This document shows positions 25,727 through 36,100 of a DNA stretch of 64,000 nt, in pieces. A program made the position numbers and the translations under genes. The notes below the pieces were generated by a model. It did no database searches. It was given only the letters and a program-made list of their open reading frames with translations, and was not told the origin of the DNA. The stretch's first letter is position 1. Every line of letters starts with the position of its first letter. The stretch comes from Haloplanus natans DSM 17983 (GTDB lineage Archaea > Halobacteriota > Halobacteria > Halobacteriales > Haloferacaceae). Where the stretch lies: NCBI RefSeq assembly GCF_000427685.1, contig NZ_KE386573.1:2402938-2466937 (forward strand), read 5' to 3'.

Positions 25727-25822
25727 ACCCCACCCTGTTCGCCGCGGGTCTTAATAGTTCGCGGATAGGGGCGACGGTGGTGTGTGGCGGCGCATCAGCG
25801 GCGGCTTTCGTGCGCGTCTTGT

Positions 25823-28021
25823 TTACGGCGCGATCAACTCGACCGGATGCGTCGACGGCCGCGAGAGCAGGGCGTCGAGTTGCTCCAGACAGGAGGTGCC
25901 GCTGGCGACGACGGTTCGATCCCGTGTTTCCGGTGTCGAGAACTGCTCGGCCAGGTCGTCGCCCACGTCCATGCTCAGTTCGTAGTAGGTGTCCTTGTAG
26001 CCGAAGGAGCCGGCCATCCCACAACACTCCACGTCGGAAGTGAGCACGTCGTAGCCGAGGTCCTCGAGCACGGCGACGGTATGGGCCTCCAACCCCAGCG
26101 TCCGCTGCTGGCAGTGGGCGTGGTAGGCGACTTCGTCGCCGTCGCCGGCGCGGAGGGCGTCGGCGTCGGCGCCGTTCTCCAGTAGGCCGTAGACGTACTC
26201 CATGATCTCGTAGGAGTGCTCCCCCAGTCGCTCGGCGGACGCTTCGGGGAGGAACCGCTCGTACTCGCCGTCGAACATGGCGAGGTCGGAAGGTTCGATC
26301 ACGACCACGTCGCGCCCGGCGTCGATGTATTCGGCGAGGGAGCCGTAGACGTCGTGAGCGTGGTCCTCGGCGGTGGCGATCATCCCCTGCGAGAGGGGGG
26401 CGCGACCGCTGGAACGCACGGCGGGCACGCGGACGGAGACGCCGAGCGCCTCCAGTACGCGCACCGCGGCCTTCCCGCGTTCGACCTGGACGTGGTTGGT
26501 GTAGACATCGGGGTAGAGGACGACTTCGCGGGTCGGATCGGAGACGGTGGAGACGCGGTTCCCGAACCACTCGACGAGCGTCTCACGCTGGAATTCGGGC
26601 AGGTCACGGCGGGCGTCGACCCCGGCGACGCGTTCGAGCGCCCACCGGGCCGCCCCGGTGTCGGCGAGCCAGTTCGAGACGGGGGCAGTCGCACTGCCCA
26701 GTTTCGCCAGCGTCTCGAAGTTGCCGAACAGCCGCTTGTCCAGATCCAGTCCGCCGGGCTCCTCGTCCGGCGTCAGCCCCTCGACGAGGAAGTCGTAGCC
26801 CTCCGGTTCCTTCCCGCGGTTCACCCGATCGCGGACGACGGTGTTGATCCACGGGATGTCGATCTTGGTGGGACAGCCGTTGACACACCGGGAACAGCCG
26901 GTACAGAAGTCGTTGAACTCGGCGGCGGTGTCGAGGCCCTCGATGCCCGCCTCCCACCCGGTGCCGATGCCGCCGGAGTACGTCTCGCCGCCGAAGGCGT
27001 GACCGCCGACGTGCTGGAAGTTGGCACAGGAGTTCGAACACTGGCCACAGCGGATGCAGTACAGCGTCTCGCGGAGTTGGTCGTCCTCGCGCATCGCCAT
27101 GCGGCCGTTGTCGATCAGGACGAGATGGAAGTCGCGGTCGGAATCGCGCTCGGAGAGCGGCGTCTCGTCGTCGTCGAAGTCGACCGTCGGCGAGTCGACC
27201 GGCGGGGTGAGCAGGGAGACGTAGGCGGTGAGGGCCTGACCCGTGCCCGACCGCGCGAGGAGTTCGAGAAACGGGGAGAGCTCGTCGGTGGAGGGAACCA
27301 CCTTCTCGACGCCCGTGACGGCGATGTGGGTATCGGGCGTGACGGCGCATTTCCGTGCGTTGCCCTCGCTGGTGACGATGGCCATCGTGCCCGAATCCGC
27401 GGTGACGAAGTTGGCGCCGGTCATGCCGATATCGGCGTCGCGAATGCGCTCGCCCAGCTTCTCGCGGGCGAAGCTGGTGAGTTCGTTGGCCGTCTGCGGC
27501 GGGTCCGCGGGGTCGAACACCGTCTCGAACAGCTCCGCGATACTCTCTTGGGAGCGGTGGATGGCCGGCGCGATGAGATGCGAGGGCGTCTCGTCGGCGA
27601 GCTGAACCACCCACTCGCCGAGGTCCGTCTCGACCACGTCGACGCCGTCCTCGGCGAGGGCGTCGTTGACCTCTAGCTCTTCGGTGGTCATCGACTTGCT
27701 CTTGACCATCCGCTCGGCGTCGTTCTCGGCCGCCACGTCGCGGATGTACCGGTTGGCGTCGGCGGCGTCGTCGGCGACGTAGAGGTGGCCGCCGTTGTCC
27801 TCGACGGCTTCGCGAAGCCGGTCGATCAGTTCGGGGAGGCGGTCGATGGCGTCCTCCTTGATTTCGCGGGCACGGTCGCGGAGTTCCTCGTAGTTCTCCA
27901 GGTCGGCGACCGCCTCCTGTCGCTTCCGGTTGAAGCCCTTGGTGTTCTCCTCGATGGCGGGACCCTCGGTCGCCATCAGGCGCCGGATTTCGGCCGCCTT
28001 GTCGCCGCGACCCTTACTCAT
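25823..28021 (-). CDS. LUD-domain / iron-sulfur / CCG-domain fusion protein for lactate oxidation
   Basis: This 732-residue protein joins LutB-like and LutA/GlpC-like parts. The N-terminal LUD domain includes MVKSKSMTTEELEVNDALAE and VTADSGTMAIVTSEGNARKC. A ferredoxin-like segment has two 4Fe-4S clusters (CIRCGQCSNSCANFQHVGG and CTGCSRCVNGCPTKIDIPW). Two cysteine-rich CCG regions follow, the second ending HAHCQQRT...VECCGMAGSFGYK. Such proteins pass electrons from lactate to the respiratory chain. The start overlaps the upstream LUD gene by 8 bases, and the two are surely cotranscribed. It is probably membrane-peripheral and cytoplasmic. Confidence 0.88.
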   Translation of the reverse strand: MSKGRGDKAAEIRRLMATEGPAIEENTKGFNRKRQEAVADLENYEELRDRAREIKEDAIDRLPELIDRLREAVEDNGGHLYVADDAADANRYIRDVAAENDAERMVKSKSMTTEELEVNDALAEDGVDVVETDLGEWVVQLADETPSHLIAPAIHRSQESIAELFETVFDPADPPQTANELTSFAREKLGERIRDADIGMTGANFVTADSGTMAIVTSEGNARKCAVTPDTHIAVTGVEKVVPSTDELSPFLELLARSGTGQALTAYVSLLTPPVDSPTVDFDDDETPLSERDSDRDFHLVLIDNGRMAMREDDQLRETLYCIRCGQCSNSCANFQHVGGHAFGGETYSGGIGTGWEAGIEGLDTAAEFNDFCTGCSRCVNGCPTKIDIPWINTVVRDRVNRGKEPEGYDFLVEGLTPDEEPGGLDLDKRLFGNFETLAKLGSATAPVSNWLADTGAARWALERVAGVDARRDLPEFQRETLVEWFGNRVSTVSDPTREVVLYPDVYTNHVQVERGKAAVRVLEALGVSVRVPAVRSSGRAPLSQGMIATAEDHAHDVYGSLAEYIDAGRDVVVIEPSDLAMFDGEYERFLPEASAERLGEHSYEIMEYVYGLLENGADADALRAGDGDEVAYHAHCQQRTLGLEAHTVAVLEDLGYDVLTSDVECCGMAGSFGYKDTYYELSMDVGDDLAEQFSTPETRDRTVVASGTSCLEQLDALLSRPSTHPVELIAP

Positions 28022-28526
28022 CGAGCATCACCACGTGGACGGCCTCGGGGCCGTGGGCACCGAGGACGAGTTTCCCCATGTCGGCGGTGGCGCTCGGGCC
28101 GGTGGCGACGATGGCGCTCAAGTCCTCCGCTCGGGCGGCGTCACCGAAGCGGTCCAGCGCCTCGGGCAGGTCCGGGAGCACGTCGCTCGCGCGGAGCACG
28201 GGAACGTGGAGTTTCGGGTAGAGGGAGACGAGTTCGGCACCGTCGTCGGTCGAGGGCAGGAGGACGCTCCCGTAGTTGGCGACGCCGTAGGAGGCGGGCG
28301 TGACGCCCGTCGCGGCGCGTTCCAGGTCGGCGGGCGTGGGGTCGACGGTCACGCTGTCGGGGTATTCGACATCGAACGGGAGGGAGACGCCGACGGCCGG
28401 ATCGCGGACGATGCCGTCGAGCGTCGTCGCGAAGTCCTCGACCGTCGTCCGGGTCGACTCGACGCCGAGGTCGTCGAGGGCCGCCTCGAACGTCGAGAGG
28501 GTCGGGTTCGTGGTCGTCGTTGCCAT
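28014..28526 (-). CDS. lutC: LUD domain protein (LutC/LldG-like)
   Basis: This 170-residue protein is a stand-alone LUD domain. STFEAALDDLGVESTRTTVE begins it, GVTPASYGVANYGSVLLPST forms the conserved core, and SAIVATGPSATADMGKLVLG followed by AHGPEAVHVVMLD closes it. LutC proteins cooperate with LutA and LutB in L-lactate oxidation. The short Met-Ala-Thr-Thr N-terminus fits start 28526. The gene lies 45 bases downstream of a membrane transporter on the same strand and overlaps the LUD/Fe-S fusion gene, so a three-gene operon is likely. Confidence 0.87.
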   Translation of the reverse strand: MATTTTNPTLSTFEAALDDLGVESTRTTVEDFATTLDGIVRDPAVGVSLPFDVEYPDSVTVDPTPADLERAATGVTPASYGVANYGSVLLPSTDDGAELVSLYPKLHVPVLRASDVLPDLPEALDRFGDAARAEDLSAIVATGPSATADMGKLVLGAHGPEAVHVVMLDE

Positions 28527-28571
28527 GCCCGATAGCTTGGGACGCGGCGGCTTTGTAGCTTCGGTCCGCGG

Positions 28572-30296
28572 TCAACGACCGGCGAGGGCCGCGACGGTGC
28601 CCGACGCGGCGCGCTTGGCGCCGACGGAGCGAACCACCGCGTACGCCTGCACGAGCGCATACCCCACCCAGAGGGCGTAGCCCCCGGGACCGCTACCGAC
28701 GACGCCGACGCTCGTCCCTACGCCGTCGACGCCGGCGGCGGCCGCCGTCTGGCCGATCAGGAGGACGCTGAAGTAGCCGTAGAAGCCCGACGCCCACCAC
28801 ATGGCGACGAGCCGGCTCCAGCCGGGCTGGAGGTGTTCGGGGAGTCGCCGCGTGTTGACGAGGAGGGTGAGGACGGTGTACGGCCACATCATCACGCCCG
28901 AGAGGGCGGCGCCGACGACGAGCAAGAGGAAGGGACCACAGGTGCCGAGCGGCGCCGAAAAGAGGAGGATGACGACCACGCCCCAGACGGTGAAGCCGGT
29001 GAGGAGCCACCAGAACAGCCGCGAGAGATCCCAGCCGGCGTCGCGCGCGAACGTCTCGTAGACGGCGTCCGCGGAGTTGCGGACGAACGACTCGACGATG
29101 GCGTACTCGGTGGTAAAAAGGGCGACGAAAAGGAGGACGAAAACGAGCAACGCCCCGAGGCCGCCGAGCGAGGGGGCGATAGTGCCAAGCCACATATCGA
29201 GCGCGTTCGCGTCGGCCCCCGGCGCGTGCCGGCGCGCGACGGCCATCAGCACCGTCGCCACGAGGAGGAGGCCAACGACGAACGTGAGGAGGTGTTCGAC
29301 CTGAATCACGCGCCACCAGCCGCGCCACCGCTGCAGATTCAGGGCCGTGGCGCGGAAGGTGAAGCCGTCACGCCGGATCGGTTCGGGGTCGTCGCCGGTG
29401 AACGGGTTGCGCACGCGGCCCTGGTAGTTGCCCATGCCGTACCCCTTCTCGCGGGCCCAGAGGCTCTGTGAGAGGTTGAGATAGCCGCCGGCGCCCGCGA
29501 AGGCGAGGCCGCCGAGGAAGACGGCCACGTCCATCTCGGGGGGAAGCGTTCCGACGCCAGTCACGGCCGTGGGCAGGGAGCCGACTTCGGCGACGGCGCC
29601 GCTGGCGACGGCGAGGACGAGTGCCGTCGCGATGGCGACGAACAGCAGGCCGATCTGGAACGCCTCGACGGCGTTGTAGGCGACGGAGGAGACCTGATAC
29701 GAGAGCCAGACGACGAGCAACAGGGCAACGGCGAGCGGTTTCCACGCGGGGAAGCCGAGAAGCGTCGTTCCGGCGAGGCCGGTGGCGGTGGCGGCGACCT
29801 GTGCGGCGCCGGCGGCCCACCCGGGCCACCCGAGGCTGAGGAGACCGGCCAGAAGGAACACCCACGGCCACGCGCGGTTGACGCGGACGTACGAACGAAA
29901 GACGCTCTCGCCGGTCGCGAGCGTCCACCGCTGGAGTTCGGTGTTGACGACGAACTGCGTGAAGACGCCGACGACGAACGCCCAGTAGATGGCCCAGCCG
30001 TGGCGGGCGATCAGACCGGGCCAGAACAGCGTCTCGCCACTCCCGAGCGACGCGCCGAGCATGATGGCGCTCGGCCCGACGACGTGACGGACACGCGGCA
30101 CCCGCGGGAGTTCGGCCAGTCGGAGCGCCCCGCCCGTCCCGCGGTCGGGGTAGTCGGTCGTATCCGGCGCGCGCTCTAACTCGTCGTACGGCAGGGGACA
30201 GTACCACGTGCCGCGGTACTGCCGCCCCTCGACTTCGGAGGCGTGGACGGGGCGGTCCGCGTCGGTGCCGTCGGTAGCGGACGTATCGTCAGCCAC
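28572..30296 (-). CDS. Nramp-like multi-span membrane transporter
   Basis: This 574-residue protein has a soluble N-terminal stretch of about 70 residues, then 10-11 membrane spans. SAIMLGASLGSGETLFWPGL stands where Nramp proteins have their helix 1 DPGN motif, and later spans include VEHLLTFVVGLLLVATVLMA and TEYAIVESFVRNSADAVYET. Relatives are annotated in haloarchaea as Nramp family transporters. The metal-binding DPGN and MPH motifs are not preserved, so the substrate may not be a divalent metal. Being first in an operon with LUD genes suggests an organic acid or cofactor link, which is inference. Confidence 0.65.
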   Translation of the reverse strand: MADDTSATDGTDADRPVHASEVEGRQYRGTWYCPLPYDELERAPDTTDYPDRGTGGALRLAELPRVPRVRHVVGPSAIMLGASLGSGETLFWPGLIARHGWAIYWAFVVGVFTQFVVNTELQRWTLATGESVFRSYVRVNRAWPWVFLLAGLLSLGWPGWAAGAAQVAATATGLAGTTLLGFPAWKPLAVALLLVVWLSYQVSSVAYNAVEAFQIGLLFVAIATALVLAVASGAVAEVGSLPTAVTGVGTLPPEMDVAVFLGGLAFAGAGGYLNLSQSLWAREKGYGMGNYQGRVRNPFTGDDPEPIRRDGFTFRATALNLQRWRGWWRVIQVEHLLTFVVGLLLVATVLMAVARRHAPGADANALDMWLGTIAPSLGGLGALLVFVLLFVALFTTEYAIVESFVRNSADAVYETFARDAGWDLSRLFWWLLTGFTVWGVVVILLFSAPLGTCGPFLLLVVGAALSGVMMWPYTVLTLLVNTRRLPEHLQPGWSRLVAMWWASGFYGYFSVLLIGQTAAAAGVDGVGTSVGVVGSGPGGYALWVGYALVQAYAVVRSVGAKRAASGTVAALAGR

Positions 30297-30426
30297 GGTC
30301 GGAAGGGTCGCGTGGCGTCCGGCAGTCGCTGGTCGTCGGCGGTGTGCGCATGGAAGTCGGGACAGTGAGAGGTCGGTGTCGCGCCGAAAAAAAGGGACCG
30401 GTCGGCGGGCTCGGACGGAGTGTCGT

Positions 30427-30485
30427 AACCGTATCCCGGATCGTCTCGGCGAATCACCGGTACTGACGTACAGTGACCTGCCTCA
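30427..30485 (-). repeat. 86-bp palindromic repeat, decayed copy G
   Basis: The right half is clear. GGCGAATCACCGGTA (30448-30462) is a perfect-length inner arm, CTGAC the spacer, and GTACAGTGACCTGCCTCA an eroded outer arm matching 11 of 18 positions. The loop GGATCGTCTC differs from that of copy B at two bases. The left half is eroded (TAACCGTATCCC). The terminal TCA at 30483-30485 is the stop codon of the minus-strand regulator gene. Confidence 0.72.
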
Positions 30486-31034
30486 GTCGCCGCCGAGGAA
30501 ATGCCAGAGGTGGCCACGCTCGGCGGGCGGATCGACACCCGGGAGTCCCTTCAGCGCCGGCTGGATGGCGTTCCACCACGCCTCCGCGGACTCGTAGCCC
30601 GCGGGGTTGTCGTGGTAGACATCGCGGAGGAAGTCGGCCTTCTTGGCCTCGGGGTTGGACGCGAGGTAGTCGTAGGCAGCCGACAGCGCCTCCCGCCGCA
30701 CCTCGAGGGTCGGCCCGCTTCCGGGGAGCGCCGCGTCCCGGATGGCGTTGTCGACGGCGAGTGGGCGGCCGTCGTCGGGGTCGGGACCACGCTCCATCGG
30801 CACCCACCAGACCCGGCTCCGGGCGCCGACCTTCCGCGTCCGGAGCCGTCCCCGGTCGACGAGCGTCTCCAGCTTGTTGTGGGCCGTCCGGCGCGAGCAG
30901 TCGAGCGCCGTCATCACGTCGCTCGCGGTGAGCGGCCGAGCGAGGTCGTCCCGTTCGTCGAACACCTCCAGCGCCCGCTCCGGCGGGATGTGATCGGCGT
31001 ACTGCCCGTCGTCGTTTCGGGGCCGATCGCTCAT
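30483..31034 (-). CDS. winged-helix regulator next to the lactate permease
   Basis: This 183-residue protein starts at MSDRPRNDDGQYADHIPPER. An HTH is clear in LTASDVMTALDCSRRTAHNK followed by LETLVDRGRLRTRKVGARSR and VWWVP, a common haloarchaeal pattern. The C-terminal region (REALSAAYDYLASNPEAKKA, YESAEAWWNAIQPALKG) is helical and unassigned. It is divergent from the lactate permease and separated by a region with four CACACG motifs, so I infer autoregulation plus control of the permease. I chose Met 31034 because a TATA-like CTTATGC lies about 28 bases upstream. The longer frame upstream of it is not conserved-looking. Confidence 0.75.
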   Translation of the reverse strand: MSDRPRNDDGQYADHIPPERALEVFDERDDLARPLTASDVMTALDCSRRTAHNKLETLVDRGRLRTRKVGARSRVWWVPMERGPDPDDGRPLAVDNAIRDAALPGSGPTLEVRREALSAAYDYLASNPEAKKADFLRDVYHDNPAGYESAEAWWNAIQPALKGLPGVDPPAERGHLWHFLGGD

Positions 31035-31048
31035 GCCGAATCCCAGTT

Positions 31049-31124
31049 CACACGTAGGCATAAGCCTTTGCACACGAAAAAATACCCACTGCACACGTGT
31101 GAATTTTCCTTTTCGCTCGTGTGC
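31049..31124. promoter_or_regulatory. CACACG operator cluster between regulator and lactate permease
   Basis: Four copies of the hexamer CACACG or its complement lie within 76 bases, at 31049-31054, 31071-31076, 31092-31097 (inside the perfect palindrome CACACGTGTG, 31092-31101) and 31118-31123. Spacings are about 22, 21 and 26 bases, close to two helical turns. The first two flank the TATA-like box of the regulator gene. This looks like a multi-site operator for the adjacent winged-helix protein. Binding is not demonstrated. Confidence 0.6.
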
Positions 31125-31360
31125 ACCGGATTTCGGCGGGACGATAGTAACCGGCATAGAACGCTTCAAAACCCGTAATTTGCCAGTTCATTCGACTGAA
31201 CGTCGCCTCGAACGACACGTCGGAATCCGAGTGACCATCACGAAAAGCGAGGAACGCCGGATATATATCGGGGTAAACGGTGGCATAGAACGATGCCAGA
31301 TCGATTAGCGAACGATTGTGGAACGAATCGGACGGCGGTCGACGCCGGGGCGGTGGCGTG

Positions 31361-33070
31361 ATGGCGGCCATCGACGTCGCCATCGCGATGTTGCCGCTGG
31401 CGGCCATCGCGTACCTGATGGTCGGGCGATTCTGGCCGGCGACGCGGGCGATGCCCGTCGCGTGGGTCGTCGCCATCGGCGCCGGCTACTTCGGGTGGAA
31501 CATGTCGCCGACCTGGATCGGCGCCGCCACCATCAACGGCTTCATCACCGCCGCGAACATCCTCTGGATCGTCTTCGGGGCGATCCTCCTGCTCTATACG
31601 CTCAAACGGACCGGGGCCTTCGACGCGATCAATCAGGGCTTCGCCTCGATCAGCGACGACCGGCGCGTGCAGGTCGTCCTGCTCGTTTTCCTGATGGGCT
31701 CGTTTATCGAGGGCGCGGCGGGCTTCGGGACGCCCGCGGCCATCGTCGGCCCGTTGCTGGTCGGCCTCGGCTTCCCACCGCTCGCGGCCGTCGTGGTAGC
31801 GCTCACCGGCAACCTGATGGCGATCACCTTCGGCGCCGTCGGGACGCCGCTCATCATCGGCATGATCGACATCTTCGGGGACGTGGAGGTCATCAACTCC
31901 GCCGTCGCCGCACAGGGCATGACTGTCCAGGGATGGGTGGCCGAAATCGCGGTGTGGGCGGCCTCCTTCCACGTCGTCGTCGGCGCCGCCCTGCCGTTCA
32001 TCGGCGTGGCGATGATGACTCGCTTCTTCGGCGAGGAGCGCTCGATCAAGCCCGCACTCGAAGTCCTGCCGCTCTGCCTGTTCGCGTGGGCCTCCTTCGC
32101 CGTTCCCTACTGGGCAACGGCGTACGTCCTCGGGCCGGAGTTCCCCGGCCTGATCGGCGCGATGGTCGGCCTGTTCGTCACGGTCGGCGCGCTCAAAGCC
32201 GGCTTCTTTCACCCCGACGAGGAGTGGGACTTCGCCGAGCAGTCCGCGTGGCCCGACCACTGGGTCGGCGACATCCAGCCCGGCGAGTCCTCCTCGCGCG
32301 AGGCACACGTCGCCGCCGACGGCGGCACCGTCCAGACCATGTCGCTCCCGCGGGCGTGGGCGCCCTACGCCCTCGTGGCGCTGCTGCTGGTCGTCACGCG
32401 CGTCGTCGGCCCGGTGACGACGTTCCTGCAGTCGAATCTCGTCTTGCAGTGGCAGGGAATCCTCGGCACGTCGCTGTCGGCCTCGTTCGCCACGCTGTAC
32501 CTGCCCGGTGCGGTGTTCGTCGCCGTCCACCTGCTGACCATCCCGATCCACGGGATGTCCACCGACGAGGTCACGGGCGCGTGGAGCGAGACGATAGAGA
32601 AGGTGACACCCGCCGTCATCGCCCTGCTCTTCGCGGTGGCGACGGTCCAGATCATGCTCCAGTCGGGAACGGCGACTGGGACCGACGGCATGCTGATCGT
32701 CCTCTCCGATACGATGGCGGGGGTCGCCGGCGGCGTCTACCCCTTCTTCGCGTCGCTCGTCGGCGCGCTCGGGGCCTTCCTCGCGGGATCGAACACCGTC
32801 TCCGACATCCTGTTCGGCACCTTCCAGTACGGCGTGGCCGATCAGATCGGCTTCCCGCGGACGATCATCCTCGGCGCGCAGGCCGTGGGCGGGGCCATCG
32901 GTAACCTGATCGCCGTCCACAACGTCGTGGCGGCGCTGGCCGTCGTCGGCCTCGTCGGCGAGGAGGGACGCGTCATCCGCTACGAACTCATCCCGCTCGC
33001 GTACTACGCGACGGCGACGGGACTCCTGACGCTGCTGTTCGGCTACGTGCTGTTCCCCGGCGTGTTCTGA
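31361..33070 (+). CDS. lctP: L-lactate permease
   Basis: This 569-residue membrane protein has about 13 spans and matches the LctP family. The conserved regions are [40 protein letters not shown] and [20 protein letters not shown], ending [20 protein letters not shown]. It imports L-lactate and probably glycolate with protons. I start at ATG 31361 because the hydrophobic N-terminus follows directly; an AT-rich ATATATAT lies near 31260. The TGA stop is the first triplet of a shortened repeat (copy J). It is the first gene of the permease-dehydrogenase pair. Confidence 0.93.
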   Translation: MAAIDVAIAMLPLAAIAYLMVGRFWPATRAMPVAWVVAIGAGYFGWNMSPTWIGAATINGFITAANILWIVFGAILLLYTLKRTGAFDAINQGFASISDDRRVQVVLLVFLMGSFIEGAAGFGTPAAIVGPLLVGLGFPPLAAVVVALTGNLMAITFGAVGTPLIIGMIDIFGDVEVINSAVAAQGMTVQGWVAEIAVWAASFHVVVGAALPFIGVAMMTRFFGEERSIKPALEVLPLCLFAWASFAVPYWATAYVLGPEFPGLIGAMVGLFVTVGALKAGFFHPDEEWDFAEQSAWPDHWVGDIQPGESSSREAHVAADGGTVQTMSLPRAWAPYALVALLLVVTRVVGPVTTFLQSNLVLQWQGILGTSLSASFATLYLPGAVFVAVHLLTIPIHGMSTDEVTGAWSETIEKVTPAVIALLFAVATVQIMLQSGTATGTDGMLIVLSDTMAGVAGGVYPFFASLVGALGAFLAGSNTVSDILFGTFQYGVADQIGFPRTIILGAQAVGGAIGNLIAVHNVVAALAVVGLVGEEGRVIRYELIPLAYYATATGLLTLLFGYVLFPGVF

Positions 33071-33119
33071 TACGTGTTCCCGGCGGGTCGCCGGGACCGA
33101 CGGACAGCAACCCGTACGA
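33068..33119 (+). repeat. shortened relative of the palindromic repeat, copy J
   Basis: Starting on the lctP stop codon, the sequence reads TGATACGTGTTCCCGGCGGG, then TCGCC. Further on, GACAGCAACCCGTACGA resembles the right side of copy E (AACAG then CCGTATGA). TGATACG and CGTACGA can pair as shortened outer arms. The family spacers and most of the outer arms are missing, so I call it a probable decayed copy only. Confidence 0.45.
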
Positions 33120-33141
33120 GCGCGTCGGTCGATACCCCCCA

Positions 33142-33148
33142 TTTTATG
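33142..33148 (+). promoter_or_regulatory. TATA-like box for the GlcD-type gene
   Basis: TTTTATG is centred 28 bases before ATG 33173, pointing to a leaderless transcript and giving the dehydrogenase its own promoter besides read-through from lctP. Confidence 0.5.
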
Positions 33149-33172
33149 CGGCTATGCACCAAGTGGCCGCCA

Positions 33173-36100
33173 ATGGCAACGACAGGCGACGCCGACATCG
33201 ATCCCGCGTCGGCGGGCGATTACGACTATCGAAGCGACGGCGTCGACCGACCGGGAATGGTCGACGACCTGAACGGGCTGATCGCCGGCGACGTTCGATT
33301 CGACGACTACTCCCGACAGCTCTACGCCACCGACGCCAGCGCCTACGAGATGACGCCCATCGGCGTCGTCTTCCCCACCTCGACGGCCGACGTGGCCGCA
33401 GTGGTCGAGTACTGCGCCGAGCGGGGGATTCCCGTCCTCCCGCGGGGCGGCGGCACCAGCCTCGCCGGCCAGACCGTCAACGAAGCGGTCGTCCTCGACT
33501 TCTCGCGGACGATGACGGACGTACTGGAGATGGACCCCGACGCCCGGCGCGCCCGCGCCCAACCCGGCGTGAAACTCGGCGACCTCAACGCCGAACTCGC
33601 CCCCCACGGGCTGAAGTTCGCACCCGACCCCGCGTGGGGCGACAAGAGCGTCCTCGGCGGCGCCATCGGCAACAACTCCACCGGCGCCCACTCGCTGAAA
33701 TACGGGAAGACCGACGCCTACGTCGAGGAAGTCGAGGCCGTCCTCGCGGACGGCACAGTGACGACGTTCGGCGAGGTGACACTCGACGAACTGCGCGCGG
33801 GCGCCGACCCCGACGGGTCGCTCGAAGAACGGTTCTACGCCGAAACCCTCCGCATCGTCGACGAGGAGGCCGACGAGGTGCGCGAGAAGTATCCGGACCT
33901 GAAACGCAACGTCTCCGGCTACAACCTCGACGTGCTGATCGACGAGGCCGAGTCGGGGTCGGTCAACCTCGCCCGCCTGCTCGCGGGCAGCGAGGGGACA
34001 CTCGCCATCATCACGGCGGCGACCGTCTCGCTCGAACCCCTCCCGGAGACGAAAGCAATCGGCCTGTTGACCTACGACGACCTACTCGACGCGATGGAGG
34101 ACGTGGCGCCGATTCTGGAGCACGACCCCGCCGCGGTGGAGGTGATGGACGACGTGTTGCTCGATCTGGCACGGGAGACGGCCGAGTTCCAAGACGTGGT
34201 CGGGATGCTCCCCGAGGGGACGGATTCGGTCCTGCTCGTGGAGTTCTACGCCGACAGCGACGACGAGGGTCGACGCAAAGTGGCGGATCTGATCGCCGAC
34301 CGGGTGCCCGGCGGCGAGTCCGACGCGGACCCGTCGGCCGGCGCCGCGGACCTGACGGCAGACTCCCGGCGCGCCCGGGCGGCGATGGAGGCCCACGACG
34401 CCGAGACGCGGGAGAAGTTCTGGAAGATGCGCAAATCCGGTCTCCCGATCCTGCTTTCCCGCACCAGCGACGCCAAACACATCGCGTTCATCGAGGACAC
34501 CGCCATCCCGGCCGAGAACCTGCCCGCCTACGTCGCGGACTTCCAGGAGATCCTCGACGATCACGACACCTTCGCCAGCTACTACGCCCACGCCGGCCCG
34601 GGCGTCCTCCACATCCGCCCGCTGGTCAACACGAAGACGGTCGACGGCATCGAGACGATGGAGTCTATCGCCGACGCCGCGACCGATCTGGTCGTGAAAT
34701 ACGACGGCTCGGTGTCGGGCGAACACGGCGACGGCCGGGCGCGCACCCAGTGGAACCGGAAGCTGTACGGCGACCACCTCTGGCAGGTGTTCCGCGACCT
34801 GAAGACCGCCGTCGATCCCGACTGGCTGCTCAATCCCGGAAACATCTGCGGCGACGCCGACATGACCGAACATCTCCGGTTCGACGCCGACTACGAGTTC
34901 GACGCCGGCTTCGACCCCGCCTTGGAGTGGGACAACGAGAACGGCCTCCAGGGCATGGTCGAACTCTGTCACGGCTGTGGCGGTTGTCGCGGTCCACAGG
35001 AGACGACCGGCGGCGTCATGTGCCCAACCTACCGCGCCAGCCAGGAGGAAATCACCGCCACCCGCGGCCGGGCCAACCTGCTCAGACAGGCCATGAGCGG
35101 GAACCTCGACGACGAGGCCACCGACGTGGAGTTCATGCACGAGGTGCTCGACCTCTGTATCGGCTGTAAGGGCTGTTCGAAGGACTGCCCCAGCGAGGTC
35201 GACCTCGCGAAACTGAAAGCGGAGGTGACACACGAACACCACCAGCGCCACGGCTCCAGCCTCCGGGACGAACTGTTCGCGAACATCGACGCGCTGAACG
35301 CGCTCGGATCGAAACTCGCGCCCCTCTCGAACTGGGCGGCGAAGGTGCCCGGCGCCCGCCTGCTGATGGAGAAGACGGTCGGCATCGCGCGGGACCGCTC
35401 GCTCCCCACCTTCCACCGCGAGTCGCTGGTCGACTGGTTCGACGCCCGTGGCGGCGCGCGAGTGGGCGAAGACGAGGCCGACCACCGCGTCCTCCTCTTT
35501 CCCGACACGTACACGACGTACAACGCGCCGGAGGCGGGGAAGGCGGCGGTTCGCGTCCTCGAAGCCGCCAACGTCCACGTCGAGATTCCCGAGGCCGTGA
35601 CCGGGAGCGGCCGGCCGCCGTTCTCGAAGGGCTTTCTCGACTTGGCCCGGGAGCAGGCGGCGACGAACGTCGACGCCCTCGCGCCCCGGGTTCGGAACGG
35701 CTGGGACGTGGTCGTCGTCGAACCCTCCGACGCCGTAATGTTCCAGTCGGATTATCTGGACCTCCTCTCGGGGCCGGACGTGGAGACGGTGGCCGCCAAC
35801 AGCTACGGCATCATGGAGTACGTCGACGCCCACCGCCTCGACGAGGCCCTCGACGTCGACGCGCCCGACGAGACGTTGACCTACCACGGCCACTGCCACC
35901 AGAAGTCGACACGGAAGGACCACCACGCGGTCGGCGTGTTGCGGCGGGCGGGCTACGGCGTCGACCCCCTCGATTCGGGCTGCTGTGGCATGGCCGGCTC
36001 ATTCGGCTACGAGGCCGAGCATTTCTCGATGAGCACGGCCATCGGTTCCATCCTGTTCGATCAGATCGACGCCAGTTCGGGCGACCGGGTCGTCGCCCCC

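Noticed and set aside
23892-26570. Very long minus-strand open frame opposite the RCK-DHH gene
   Set aside because: The translation is Arg/Gly/Val-rich without motifs, while the opposite strands carry clear protein families. Long shadow frames are normal at this GC content.
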